The notes under the pieces were generated by a model, which worked only from the letters and a program-made list of their open reading frames with translations, was not told the origin of the DNA and searched no databases. A DNA stretch of 64,000 nt from positions 3,348,001 to 3,412,000 of the forward strand of contig SPDT01000003.1 in the NCBI GenBank assembly GCA_008477525.1. The letters are read 5' to 3'. A program made the translations under genes and the position numbers. Positions within the stretch are counted from its first letter, which is position 1, and every line of letters begins with the position of its first letter. Positions 1-11,284 of the stretch are shown here, one piece after another. The stretch is from Hypomyces perniciosus. Taxonomy: Eukaryota; Ascomycota; Sordariomycetes; Hypocreales; Hypocreaceae.

Positions 1-82
1 AACTGAAATGATATATGAAGAGATTCGATAAGCTCTATTATACTATGAAGTCCATCTCCCAATCTGTCTCCCAATCCATGTC

Positions 83-3000
83 TCAATCTGCGTTGTCGTA
101 CAACCTAAAAGGGCCGGTATATTTCAAAATCGCACCCCGATCTAATATCTCTACGATATCCTGATACCCAGCCATGACGGCCCATGACCTTGCTGTCTGG
201 CCGCATTTATCTGTCAATGTGATATCCGCGCCTGACCGAATGAGAAGTCGTACATTTTCGTTGCACTTAGAAATGGCAGCAAGGATGAGTGGACTCTGCC
301 CAGCCTCATTAGTTGAGTTGATATCCGCACCCGCCTTAATGAGCATATGAATGACATCTTTACCCCAAAATGAACGTGCTGCCCATAGTAGTGGCGTCGC
401 TCCACTCACATCTGCAGATTCGATTATTGGGCCAACTTGGCTTCTACAGCGAGAATGGAGCTCTCCCTGATGAGGCAGGATTGCCCATACCGACTCTTTT
501 TTTGTGTCTCTCGCCTCAATGTTCGCGCCCGCCCCAATAAGCAGCTCTGCGATATTCAGACGCTCATGTTTTACGGCAAGGAATAGTGGTGTCCGTCCAT
601 CTTGATCTCTGGCCTCAATGTTCGCATCTGCTTTAATAAGCTGCTCTGCAACACCCCCACGCCCATATTTTGTAGCGATTGATAGTGGCGTCTGTCCATC
701 TTGATCTCTGGCATTAACATCCGAGCCCGCTCTGATAAGCTGATCCACAACACCACTATGCCCATTCTCTACCGCTTTGAATAGTGGTGTCTGTCCGTAA
801 TAATTTTTGGCCTCAATATCTGCGCCAGCCTCAATAAGCAGTTGTATAACACCCTCGTCCCTATGAGATGCGGCGAGTAATAGTGCCGTTTGTCCATTTT
901 CATCTTTGGCCTTAATATCTGCGCCTGCCTGAATAAGCTGTTGCACAATACCTTTATGCCCACGAGCTGAGGCAAGTGATAGTGGCGTCGAGGTAAGTGA
1001 TTGTGGCATCCGTTCATCTCCATACTTCTCATTAAAATCCGCCCCTGCCTCGATGAGCATCGTTATATTGACCAGACAGTCCTTCCCAAGGGCAAAATAG
1101 AGCGGTGTCCGCCCGCCTGCATCACAAAGCTTCACATCTGCCTTAGAATCAACGAGCAGTCTTATAATAGCCTCATTTCCCTTCTCAGCAGCCCATGATA
1201 ATGCTGTCCGGCCCCTTAGATCTTGCACATTAATGTCAATGGGATATTCGCATCTGTCGATGTCGTCTCGGTGAGAATCCGTAGTCCCACGTGCCAAAAA
1301 CGTTCGAGTGATTTCTTCATGTCCGTTTGCCACAGCAGCAAATAGTGGATAGTGATATCGTTCCCATTGACGATCGACAATGCGTGGATCTTGACGAAGC
1401 CACACCTTGATAAGGTTTGAAAACCCCTTGTCCGCCAAAACATACAGAAGAGTTGCCTTTGGCGTGTAGCGACGAATTCTGTATCTTTCAAGGATGTTGT
1501 TGAGATCAATCCAATTCACAATGCCGAAGTGGCTAAGAAAACCATCTTGAAGAATTTTGTTAGCAGCAACATCGGCATGATAAAGCACGTGCTTCGTCGC
1601 ATATTCCAAGAAAGGGATCTCATCTTGGGCCTTTTGCCTAGCAGCGTCCAATTTCAGCTCTCCTAGTCGTTTTTCACGTATTATGCGGTTCAAAATGCTG
1701 CTGGTGATGTACGCATGACAGCACTGCTTCAACTTTTCATGACTGAAGCTGTCGAAGTCTTCTGCGACTCCTGGCCACAATTGCTGAAGGCCATTGTCTT
1801 TGATCAAGAAATCACGTACAGACTCATGGATAAATTGGACTGTTTGGTGCTTAGACTTTGTGATCTCAGCGAGCCCCTTTGAAGAACTGGTGACGAATCT
1901 GTTGATGATATCCTGAGTAATGTCGCCGATATCGCAATCGCTGAGATCCTCGGTAGATAGCCCAGACCAAACAGCGATATAGAACTCCTGTGGCTTTAGT
2001 GGCCGTTTCGCATAGAGGATCCACTGAATGCAAAGCAAAAGGTCTTCCATATTTTCCCGATCCCGTGTCAAGATATCTTTAAAGAGATCGCTGAGTTGCG
2101 ATGGGAGTTCTTGCAACCTCTTCCGAACTGCTGGAATACGGCCCCTCTTGAACTCTTTGTTCAGAATATCGACAACAAGGACAACCCACATGAACACCCC
2201 GGATGCTTTTTGTAGAATCTGTGCTTCGATCTCGTCAAGAAGAGGACCCGGATCGCCCTTAAGGCAGCTATGCACGTATTTCTTCAGGTCCTCTTCATGA
2301 CCTTGCTGATTCTCCAACGTAAGTCTTAATCCGTATCGAATGCGGATGTATGGATAGTGGCGGCTAGAAAAACAGATTCGAAAGCCGACACCCGCTGTTG
2401 TGACTTGTTGCCCGAGTTCCTCAAAATATTCTACCATATCTTGGACCTGTTGTTCATCACACTCATCAAGAGCATCGATGAAACAGGTAAAACAACGTTG
2501 ACCAAGGGCTAATATTGCATTGCGGAATAGTTCTCGGAGAATTTCAAGATCAAGATGCGCATTCTGACTCGGGGCCGGATTATCGACAACATGTTGAAGG
2601 TCGGGAAAGCTCTCCAGAAGTTGCAAAAGTAGAGATCGGTGCATTCCAACCGTCGACTTTTCCAGATAGTCGCCTCGAGCGTTGAAGAAGAAAGAGGCGG
2701 TAGCAGAATTAGCTATTCGTTTGTTCTTTGAATGTGTGTAGACGAATTTCATTATTGTTGATTTCCCGGCACCAGGCTTCCCACTAATCCAGAGGAACCC
2801 GCAATGTTGAGATAGACCTTGAGGCCCCTGCCAATCTAAACAAATGGGATCGTCAAGCAGCCATTTGCATGTTTTCTTATGAGCCGCTTTGATGGTCAAT
2901 TGACGGGAGTCGATTTGCTCAAATCGGAGGGAGGCTAGCAAAGATTTCCGACGATCTTGGGTTGAATTAGAATCTGCAATACACACATTAGTAAATAAAG

Positions 3001-4178
3001 AGAATTTGCAGGAGGAGTCGACTTGACATACCAGTATGTGTGGTTCCATGCGATGTTGTCGTCTCATCTTTCATGACTACTGGAATAGCCATAAGCAGTA
3101 GCTCCTTTGCATACGCTGCTGCTGTTGCTGCAGCATATTTCTGCCAGTGTTCGTTCTTGTGGGAATCCGAATAGTCGCAAATTCCACGGATCACCAGAAA
3201 CGGCAGGACACCCATTAATCCAGCTGCTTCCATCTCGAAGCATATGATGTCCAGTTCCTGGGCCATGTTATCCCTGGAGACACCGTCTTTCATCACCTGA
3301 TTCCCCGACGCAATGGCACCATAATGGATCTTTGGGTGACTGTCCGGTCGAGGAGCTCGCGGCACTAACATAGATGGGTCGCAACTATTGCAATCATCTC
3401 CTGATGTGCTATGGCGGAATTTGGCGAGGAATAGCTGATCTTGCAATGATCCAGGCGACAAATAATCAGTCATCCCAGGGTGAATTTGATGCATTTCCTG
3501 AAGAATTGAGGGTATTTTGCTTGGCGGCGTCGATTCGTGAATTGCCCGTAGCTTGGACACGGCAGTGAAGAGGTCTGTTTGGGGAATCATGGGGAACCCG
3601 GTTCGCTGGATTTCGCCGTTCTCAAGTACCTTGCCTAGATCGTATGGCATCACTCGGTTGCCGACCACAACATCACCAAGTCGGAGATCAACCTTGTTCG
3701 AGTTTGGCACTCCACCACCAATGCCTACCATCAAGCCCGTGCGAATGCATGGAAAGCTCCAGCGGAGATTGTTGGCGACAATGGCAGCATTGGTTGTGCC
3801 ATATTGATGAGCCGGCAGGCACGCAATAACGATGTTATGTTGCCCAATATGCCCCAGAATATATGTGTTGTTATCGTTGCTTTCCACAGGCAGGTCCTCG
3901 TGCACATCGTCTAACATTGCTCTCGCAACAGCCATCTCTATAGGAAGCGCGCAGATCCAAGCCACAGTGTAGTCATTCTTTTGGAGTCTGAGGGGCTGTC
4001 CATGTTCGGGCTGGCTGTTATTGGAATCATTGGTTTGGTCGTTCTTTTGTCGTTTCACGAGCTGGGATGAAGCAGCTTCGTTGCGATGGTCATGGCCGCT
4101 CCAAGTTCCCTGTCTTTTCAGGTTCATCCCATATGACTCCGTGGGGAGTGTGGATGACATTCCGAAGGCGTGAGACAC
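83..4178 (-). CDS. NLR-type protein: PNP_UDP - NACHT - ankyrin repeats
   Basis: Two exons, 4178-3032 and 2973-83, flank a 58-nt intron (GTATGT donor, TGCAG acceptor). Joined they give 1345 residues in one frame. Residues about 68-375 resemble the nucleoside-phosphorylase fold (DYTVAWICALPIEMAVA start, GIGGGVP loop, FEMEAAG near the end). A NACHT NTPase follows, with Walker A GKPGAGKS at about 447-454 and Walker B CFIDALDECDE near 545. From about 930 to the end there are roughly eleven ankyrin repeats, several very alike, as in fungal NLRs whose repeats diversify quickly. Family knowledge: PNP-NACHT-ANK proteins are a common fungal NLR architecture linked to non-self recognition and programmed cell death. 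Here the ligand is unknown and that role is inference. Each exon alone would look like a separate gene; the junction codon (ACT G|AT) joins them cleanly. No disabling change was seen. Confidence 0.9.
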
Positions 4179-4580
4179 ACAAGTTTGGTGATCTTACTGA
4201 AGAAGCTTGTCAAAGGAGATGGCGTGGTCCTTACATTGCAATTGAAGGTCAGGATATGGTGAGAGTCGGAGATGGCATCAATCGAGGCTCAAGCACAGCC
4301 ACGTAGGGCACAAACACACCGCAGCGCCACATTCATGCAGGTACCTCGCCACTGCTGCCTTCTCATCATTATCAGAGACATTGACCTTGTACGTCTGGAA
4401 CTTGTGGGCGGATGTGCTTGAACGTCTCCGGATGGCAAAATAATGCCTAGGAGTACCACGCAGTTGGGTTAATCATATAAGTCGAACCACCCCCCCTTCC
4501 CGCCACCTTAATAGAAATTATACCACTATATAACGCTATTAAATTCAAGATAATAATATAATAGAGCTAGGATATTTATT

Positions 4581-4616
4581 TTTTGGTGTTTTTTTGGTGT
4601 TTTTTTGGTGTTTTCT
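4581..4616. repeat. Short tandem array of a T-rich GGTG unit
   Basis: Three successive copies of TTTTTTTGGTG-like units are visible. This is a simple-sequence tract with no sign of function. Confidence 0.75.
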
Positions 4617-5494
4617 TAATGAAATAAATGTCGGTCGGAGGGTTACAAGAGAGGAGGTGGACACCAATGCACTTCAAAGTAAAAACTGACATTACCGCCA
4701 GCGTTCCAGCCAGACTAGAAACTGGCCGCTCTGAGAGCGAAGCCAAGAAGACGCAAAGTCCCCCGAGAAGACTGAAAAGCAATTAAGCACCATCATAAAG
4801 GTCAAGGCGAAACTCTGATCTACTTGGAGGTGGGGAGGACCGGAGGACCGGGGCTAAAAAAAAGCCGAATCGGTCGGGGGATGTGTAGAAGTGATGATGA
4901 TGATGATGATATTGATGATATGCTATTAACGTCCTATAGCAAAGGCCACCAATCCCAGTAGGGCAAAAGGACGTCCTAGGCTAGTATCCGACCACTATCT
5001 AGGATTTTATAGCCTCAAGGGCAAAGTTATCAAGCCCACCTCCCGTCAGCGGGTCGAAAGGCGCGGCAGAAGCCGCAGTATAGGCCGAAGCCGTAATATC
5101 GAGTATCTATAGATATAAATGCACCTAGATAAACCAGGTAATAGGATTTTTCCAGCCAGAAATTCCTTTTATAACCTTACCCCAAATCATATACTCCATG
5201 ACCCTTCAAAATCCCCTTCTAACCAGGATCCGTACGATAGCGGTTGCGGCGAGTGGGAAAAACCCTAGAAAGGAGGGGTCGGCCTCTCTCAGTGGGAGAA
5301 AAACCCTCGTGACTGGTGCTGTTTTTCAGACATTGACGGGAGCAGCAGGGCCCCAACCTGCTGTAGATCCTGTCAGTATCTGATATCTAAAGCGGCCTGG
5401 TCCCGAGGCTATTCAGTCTTTGGATCCAGCGGTTCAAAGCAGGCAACGCAGCGCAAGGCCAACTCTCCAAACATCCCTTTGCTGCATTTTTTAA

Positions 5495-5520
5495 CTGTTA
5501 GGCTGGCGATAGCCTAACAG
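5495..5520. repeat. Perfect 10-bp inverted repeat
   Basis: CTGTTAGGCT is followed by a six-base spacer and its exact reverse complement AGCCTAACAG. It could be a transposon-end remnant or a chance hairpin. No partner terminus or target duplication was found. Confidence 0.6.
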
Positions 5521-6797
5521 CTGTTGCGCTGCTTCTTGTGGCCTGTAAAAGCTCCCGCACTAACAAGCTGCTAACAGCTGGGGATGTGTAGAATGCGTGA
5601 CTGGATCCAGTAATCTAGGGTAGCGACTAAGACGTGAACAGTATTGAGGCTAATATTGTTGATTACCGGAGAACTCAAGAATCCTTCGACAGCCACGAGC
5701 GTAGTGGTGAGATAGGAAAGCATCTTGGTGTCAACTTCTACTCTGTCGGTTATCACTGTAGACAAGAAGTTGGGGGTCCATTTGTCACTTATATTGATCT
5801 CACTTCTCATGCTTGGTTGGCGCGAAGCTGTTTCATTTATACTCGTTCGGGAATACGTGGTCATTCTGATACCATATTTAGTCTCCTGATACATTATTGA
5901 TCGAGGCTATGTGTGCGTTTTGTTGGGCGCTCTCCTTCATGTCAATGATGAGGGTGAAAGTTTCTTGGCACTGTTAGATACTCAAGGGGAGGCGTGTGCG
6001 GCACGATGGGGTCAATCTATTGGTTGCCAGCAGAATCTCTGATTGATCTGTATTTGTGTGTGTTCCCTCTATCTTCTGACGTTGCGGCTGAGTCCTTTTC
6101 TCCCTTGACCCCCTTTTCTCGTGTGGGGCACATCGCTACTATTTCCACCCCAATTTGAGGATAGAGGCGGCTTACGCCCCTGTTACATAAAGCTCTATGC
6201 AACAGGTACCTATAGCCTTATGACATAGTACTTGGGATCTGGCAGCACTCAGCTTCAAATTTGTCTCTGCCTCAAGAGTTTAAATCCGGCAACTAGGTAA
6301 CGAGGGGCAAGCAAAGTCTAACACCCAGTAAATCAAGTAATATGGGCTATACCTTGCGGCTTGGCGCAATAGTCGACTGAAAAGTTTGGTTATGACTGGT
6401 CCTTTTAGAGAGTATGTAATGTCAGATCGATGACATGGACACTGAGGTCTGATTTAGACTACGGTAATAACGGGGATAGCGTATCTCCGATAATAACATG
6501 AAGTCTTACGGGTATTAATCGGCTTCAGTAAAATAAGCCAGTTCCAGCAGGGAGACTCTGTAAAACTATCTAGGCCTTGCATAGTATCTAGCGAACCTAT
6601 TTCTACTGGACGCCTTAAAGTATCTTGTTTCGGAGATAGAAGTTTTTGAGTCATTCAAACCCGAGCATCAAGAAATGTTGAGACTTTGCTAGAAACGTGA
6701 CTAATAATTATTTCCTATTTCCCGAAGAGTGTATTGAAATGGTGTGATCTAGACAAGTATTTCTCGGGTAATGACTGACAAGGACATCATTGCAGCG

Positions 6798-6915
6798 CAA
6801 CTGCTCCGGGCCTATATCCTAATTCCGCGATACGTCATTGAAAGATTCAACAGTATCAACTGCTCCGGGCCTATATCCTAATTCCGCGATACATCATTGA
6901 AAGATTCAACAGTAT
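6798..6915. repeat. 59-bp direct tandem duplication upstream of the SDR gene
   Basis: Two abutting 59-bp units (6798-6856 and 6857-6915) start CAACTGCTCCGGG and end TTCAACAGTAT. They differ at one base (CGTC versus CATC). The pair lies about 40 bp upstream of the TATA box of the gene at 7097, so it doubles any promoter element within the unit. Confidence 0.95.
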
Positions 6916-6952
6916 TCTATCCATCTGATCCTCGAGTAGGTTCTACCAAATT

Positions 6953-6960
6953 TATATATA
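6953..6960 (+). promoter_or_regulatory. TATA box of the SDR gene
   Basis: TATATATA lies about 137 bp upstream of the start codon at 7097. This spacing fits a leader of roughly 100 nt. Its use is inferred from sequence only. Confidence 0.45.
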
Positions 6961-7096
6961 TTCGCATTGATAGCCGCTGTCTGACACTCGGTTCGATCAT
7001 CAACATAACACCAAACAAAGCTACATAAATAAGACTTCATTACTCACCAATACCTCCCTCAATTACACGAATTACAAGAGACTAAATCTCTAAGAA

Positions 7097-8071
7097 ATGG
7101 CTAAAGTTCTCATTATCGGTGCAACCGGATATCTTGGCAAGAGGCTTGCCGAGACGCTGGTTCGCAGTGGCCAGTACCGGGTATATGGTATTGCCCGCAG
7201 CGAGGCCAAAGCCAAGTCTCTAGCTCTGGCTGAAATCATCCCAATCATCTGTGCCGACCCTGTCAATGAGCCCACAGCCTACCTAAAGGCTATCCGGGAT
7301 CATCATATCGATACTGTCGTTGATGTTGCCGCAGCCTATCTCGATTCGGCCAAGTTACTCAGCGATATTAAGAAGATTGGTGAGGAACGGCTGGAAAGCT
7401 ACAAAGCCGCAGGCATCTCCAAAGGCCCTAAGCTTGGTTTCATTTACAGCTCGGGCACCTGGGTCCATGGATCTAGCAAAGAGCCAGTGAATGATCTCAA
7501 CATTGTCGGCCCTGGCGGCGCCACTCCACCAATGCCCCTCGTTGCGTGGCGGGTCGGTCTGGAGAACTCAGTCCTCGCCTCTTCCGATGTTCTTGATGTC
7601 GCTATCGTGCGACCGGCATTGATCTACGGCTACGAAAACACCATTTGGACGACGTTTATCCTCCCGCTTCTTCAGGCAGCCAGAAGCGGTAGCTCAGACA
7701 CCGTCCAGATTCCTTTAAGTGCCGATGCCAGGCCAGGCCTCATTCACGTCGATGATGTTGCGACAGGCTTCCAAAAAGCCATTGAGAAACTGTCGCTGCT
7801 CAACAGTGGCTCTATCCATCCCGTTTTCGATCTGGTTACCAGCCAAGAGGGCATGTCTGGTATTTTCGAGGCTTTGGCTGCGACCTGGAATTTCCAAGGC
7901 CAGTATGAGCTGGTCGGGCCTGGTGATAATCTGTTTGCGGAGGCGATGGGTACGACGATGCGTGGATCGTCATCTCGTGCAAAGCAGTTGTTGGGCTGGG
8001 AGCCAACGAGGCTGAATGGCTACATTGCGGATATGGACCTGTATGCTTCTGCATTTGCGTCTCAGCATTAA
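7097..8071 (+). CDS. Atypical NAD(P)-binding extended SDR / epimerase-like protein
   Basis: Single exon of 324 residues. The N-terminus has the Rossmann nucleotide-binding motif GATGYLG at residues 9-15, followed by strand-helix alternation typical of extended short-chain dehydrogenases and NAD-dependent epimerases. The central segment carries YSSGTWVHG, the family's usual serine strand. At the place of the catalytic YxxxK the sequence reads WRVGLEN, so the classical tyrosine is missing. It is therefore an atypical member whose reaction cannot be named. Length fits the family. The first ATG (AAGAAATGG context) is preceded by a TATA box and a 59-bp tandem duplication. No secretion signal, so it is probably cytosolic. 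Neighbouring genes give no pathway. Confidence 0.88.
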   Translation: MAKVLIIGATGYLGKRLAETLVRSGQYRVYGIARSEAKAKSLALAEIIPIICADPVNEPTAYLKAIRDHHIDTVVDVAAAYLDSAKLLSDIKKIGEERLESYKAAGISKGPKLGFIYSSGTWVHGSSKEPVNDLNIVGPGGATPPMPLVAWRVGLENSVLASSDVLDVAIVRPALIYGYENTIWTTFILPLLQAARSGSSDTVQIPLSADARPGLIHVDDVATGFQKAIEKLSLLNSGSIHPVFDLVTSQEGMSGIFEALAATWNFQGQYELVGPGDNLFAEAMGTTMRGSSSRAKQLLGWEPTRLNGYIADMDLYASAFASQH

Positions 8072-9250
8072 GTTAATGCCGCCAAGAAGGGTTTATAAAC
8101 CTATCCAGTCTCACAAGATTGCTTCTAGGACTTAGTAGTTTCGAGCCAATATAACAATCCCTGAAAAGTCTAAAATGCCCGAAAACAGTGGCTTAGCAGC
8201 TAAGGTCACAAGGACCTGTCACCTTGCATAATGACATGAGGTGGCTCTGTGTCTACTCTTCGTGGCTTCCGGAGATCCACTGACTGAGTCGTGAATAGCA
8301 AACCCGAATTACTCCGTACATACATGTGAAACCCCCATTTGCCGGACCCGCGAACCCCCGCGATCACTGATCAACCCCGTCTAGGGCCACATCCAATCAA
8401 AGTGTTTGCATATGACTAACTTGCTTTTTGATATTATCTCCCCCAGAATTCTTCGATGGAGCATGCATCTATGTACGGATAGATAGAAAAGTCTAATCAC
8501 CAAGTCTAAGCGATTAGATCTGACATATAGCTAATCCGAGAGTGGCAGCTGAAAGCTCCGAGAAGAGTATGGCGAGGAGAGTCTTTAGCAGTATGAGCCG
8601 CATTACCGAGCACCTACTAAGCTATGTCTTAGTGCAAAAAAGCCTCTTCTCCCCTCGTGGAGAAGAAACAACACTACAAATCGACTGTAAAGCTAGACCC
8701 TAGACTTTAAAGGGGAGGTCAGATTCCACAGAAGAAATTATAACGGAACCATTCAGTGATGCCACCTTCCATTCGTGATTGACGATTTATAGTCACCTTC
8801 CATTGCATCTGTGCATTGGCAGAAGCAGCATCTATGGATTGTCAAAGCCATCACTGCCATGTGCGGTTGATATGGACTGTAGCCCCGTTCGGCCGTTTGA
8901 GGTTTCCCCTTTCTGTACTTTTTCTCCTGGCTCCTATTTCCCAGCTTGGATTGGTGGTTGCGCTTCTGTTGGAAATTGGTAGTCCGGCTATATAACGTTG
9001 CATCGATAGGGCGATCATAAGATATTTCCTTTTGCAGTCCACACTGCAGGTGCAACTGCATGTGAAAGTAATTTTGAAGGGTACTGTCATTGTCGTAGTT
9101 GTGGTAGTCGAAGTAATGTTTCAATCTTTCATGTGCCCCAACACCGATCTTGATATTTGTATTTAAGATGGCCTTCCCTTCTCTTTCTTCGCAATATCAC
9201 AATCACAATCTGTCGTCAGTCAGTCCTCTACCACAACAGTACCTATCAAA
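8072..9250. other. Intergenic, no supported gene
   Basis: Only short overlapping ORFs without motifs (for example 8753-9124 minus). The last 100 bp, with a TATTTAAG element near 9160, would be the chitinase promoter. Nothing else was recognised. Confidence 0.5.
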
Positions 9251-10748
9251 ATGCCTTCTACCTTCCTTTCAGTCTTTCTTGCCGGCTTGCTGGCCTTTGT
9301 TCCTGCTGCGCGGGCTGGTTTCAACCCCGATGCTGAAGATAACATCTCTGTCTACTGGGGTATGCATAAGACATGAATATCTAGATGTCTCAGAATTCTA
9401 ACCCAGTTCCTACTTTGAAGGTCAGAATTCTTTCAACAAAGTCGGTTCGCAACAGGGACTAGCATTTTATTGCAAAAGTGAGCCCCCTTCTCAAAACCAC
9501 GGCCTGAGAGCCTTACTAACGTACATGCTCTTCCACAGATAACCCTAGCATCAACGTAAGCCTTACGAATCCAGCTGCATGCCTTTCTGGCCATGGGAGA
9601 AACTAGTTGCTGACGATAGCAATCTTGAGATATAGATTTACCAGATGGCGTTTTTGACCTCGATTGCCAAACCCTCTCTGAACTTGGCCAATATCGGAGA
9701 TAACTGCACCACCTTCGATGGCACTGGACTACTCCGCTGTCCTGAGGTTGAGTAAGTTTCAGCAAAGGTAGCAGATCTCGGCACATGTGAATTAGCAACT
9801 AATATATGAGATCATAGGGCTGATATCAAAGCATGCCAGTCGCGTGGCAAGACAATCATGCTGTCTATCGGCGGCGCTACTTACTCCGAGGGAGGCTTCA
9901 GCTCAACGTCAGCAGCAGTAGCAGCTGCGAAGAACATCTGGGCCATGTTCGGCCCCGTCCAGAGCGGCAGCAATGTTCCTCGACCCTTTGGCACAGCTGT
10001 TGTGGACGGCTTTGACTTTGACTTTGAGTCGCCGGTGCAGAACATGGCACCTTTCGTGTCTCAACTGCGTACTCTCTCCGATACTGCTAAGGGCAAGAAC
10101 TACTACCTATCGGCGGCTCCTCAGTGCCCCTACCCTGACCTGGCCGATCAGTCCTTCATCAACGGTCAGGTCGCCATGGACTTTCTCCAGGTACAGTTCT
10201 ACAACAACTTCTGCGGTGTCGGCCAGTACCCCCAAAACTGGAACTTTGGAACCTGGGACAACTGGGCCAAGACTGTCAGCGCCAACCCCAAGGCAAAGGT
10301 TCTCATCGGTATTCCAGGAAACGTGGGTGGTGCTGGTGCCGGCTCTTATGCCAGCGGTCCGAAACTGGCCCAGGCCATTGCAAACGGCAAGTCGTACTCT
10401 AGCTTCGGCGGTGTTATGGTCTGGGATATGAGCCAGCTTGAGAACAACCCAGGCTTCCTGGACGAGATTGTCAGTGACTTGGGCGGCTCCGGCTCGAACC
10501 CGCCGGCGTCTACTGCCAGACCCAAGCCTACTGCCACACCCAAGCGTACTGCCACGCCCACTCCTACAAAACCCCCGGCGACTACTCTGGCGACCATCAC
10601 CAGGTCTGCTAGACCGACTCCTGCTGGCGGCTCCGGCACTGTTCCCCGATGGGGACAATGTGGCGGTGCCGGATACACTGGCCCGACTCGGTGTGTGGCT
10701 CCGTTCAAGTGTGTTTCTAGCGGTGCCTGGTGGTCGCAGTGCCAGTAA
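9251..10748 (+). CDS. Secreted GH18 (class III) chitinase with C-terminal CBM1
   Basis: Five exons by GT-AG boundaries: 9251-9359, 9421-9477, 9539-9555, 9636-9751 and 9818-10748. They join to 409 residues; the third exon is only 17 nt. The signal peptide runs from MPSTFLSVFLAG to about residue 22 (ARA|GF). The GH18 barrel starts with NISVYWGQN; the catalytic motif DGFDFDFE ends in the acid/base Glu at about residue 170. A Pro/Thr linker (about 320-372) leads to a terminal cellulose-binding module of fungal type (WGQCGG start, final WWSQCQ). The enzyme would hydrolyse beta-1,4-GlcNAc chains outside the cell, in wall remodelling or in attack on other fungi or insects. Intron positions were chosen because they restore the family's N-terminal sequence in frame. 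All catalytic residues are present. Confidence 0.93.
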
Positions 10749-11284
10749 AAGGAGGAAAACATTCTCTTTGGGGATGAGGCAAATGCGGTTTGGCTCCATT
10801 TTATCCCTCAGCTGCCTGAATATCATGGCAAGCAGGGAGAGGCGGCAGAGATGAGTACACTCTGCTTTCGCTCTGGTACAGCACTCATTACCTGGCCCAA
10901 TCTAACCCCTGTCCTTTTACCACTCTTTTCTCATACATACCCGATGTATTGTCATTATTTCATAACATACCTGTCTTCTGTATATATTTTATATCTTGTA
11001 CTTACATACTATCGTTCAAGAAACCGCAATGACATATGAGTTGATCAGATATTCATCTGAAATATGTGATGAAGCATCCGAGATAGCTCGCAGTCTCGTT
11101 ATCCACTTCACTACCATTTCATAGTAGTAGTTACAAAAGGTAGGGCTAGATCAAGTTTTAATCACTGGGGACAGGTCACAAGAGGATGCAAATTGAATGC
11201 TCAAGTAGTCAAATACTTCAAGTAGCTAGAAACCCTCATAATATTCATAAATCGTAGACAAACGATCCCTGCACACATCCCGTT
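10749..11284. other. Convergent 3' intergenic region
   Basis: It lies between the 3' end of the plus-strand chitinase and the 3' end of the minus-strand gene at 11285. It is AT-rich and presumably contains both polyadenylation regions. No ORF or repeat of note. Confidence 0.6.

Larger units (their letters stand above)
4179..6797. other. Intergenic, no supported gene
   Basis: No convincing gene was found. The stretch holds a T-rich tandem array (4581-4616), a GAT microsatellite near 4893-4914, a perfect hairpin at 5495-5520 and only short ORFs without recognisable motifs. The longest, a 107-codon minus-strand ORF at 5571-5894, has no recognisable domain. The GC-richer segment 4930-5400 could be a decayed repeat but matches nothing else in the window. 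Confidence 0.6.

Noticed and set aside
2988..3067. Separate genes for the NACHT-ankyrin and nucleoside-phosphorylase parts
   Set aside because: A clean 58-nt GT-AG intron joins both in frame and the combined architecture is a known NLR type.
5571..5894. 107-codon minus-strand ORF
   Set aside because: No motif, no intron context and an overlapping plus-strand ORF of similar length. Not distinguishable from chance.
10107..10826. 239-codon ORF antisense to the chitinase
   Set aside because: It mirrors the GC-biased codons of the strong GH18/CBM1 reading on the other strand and has no motif of its own.
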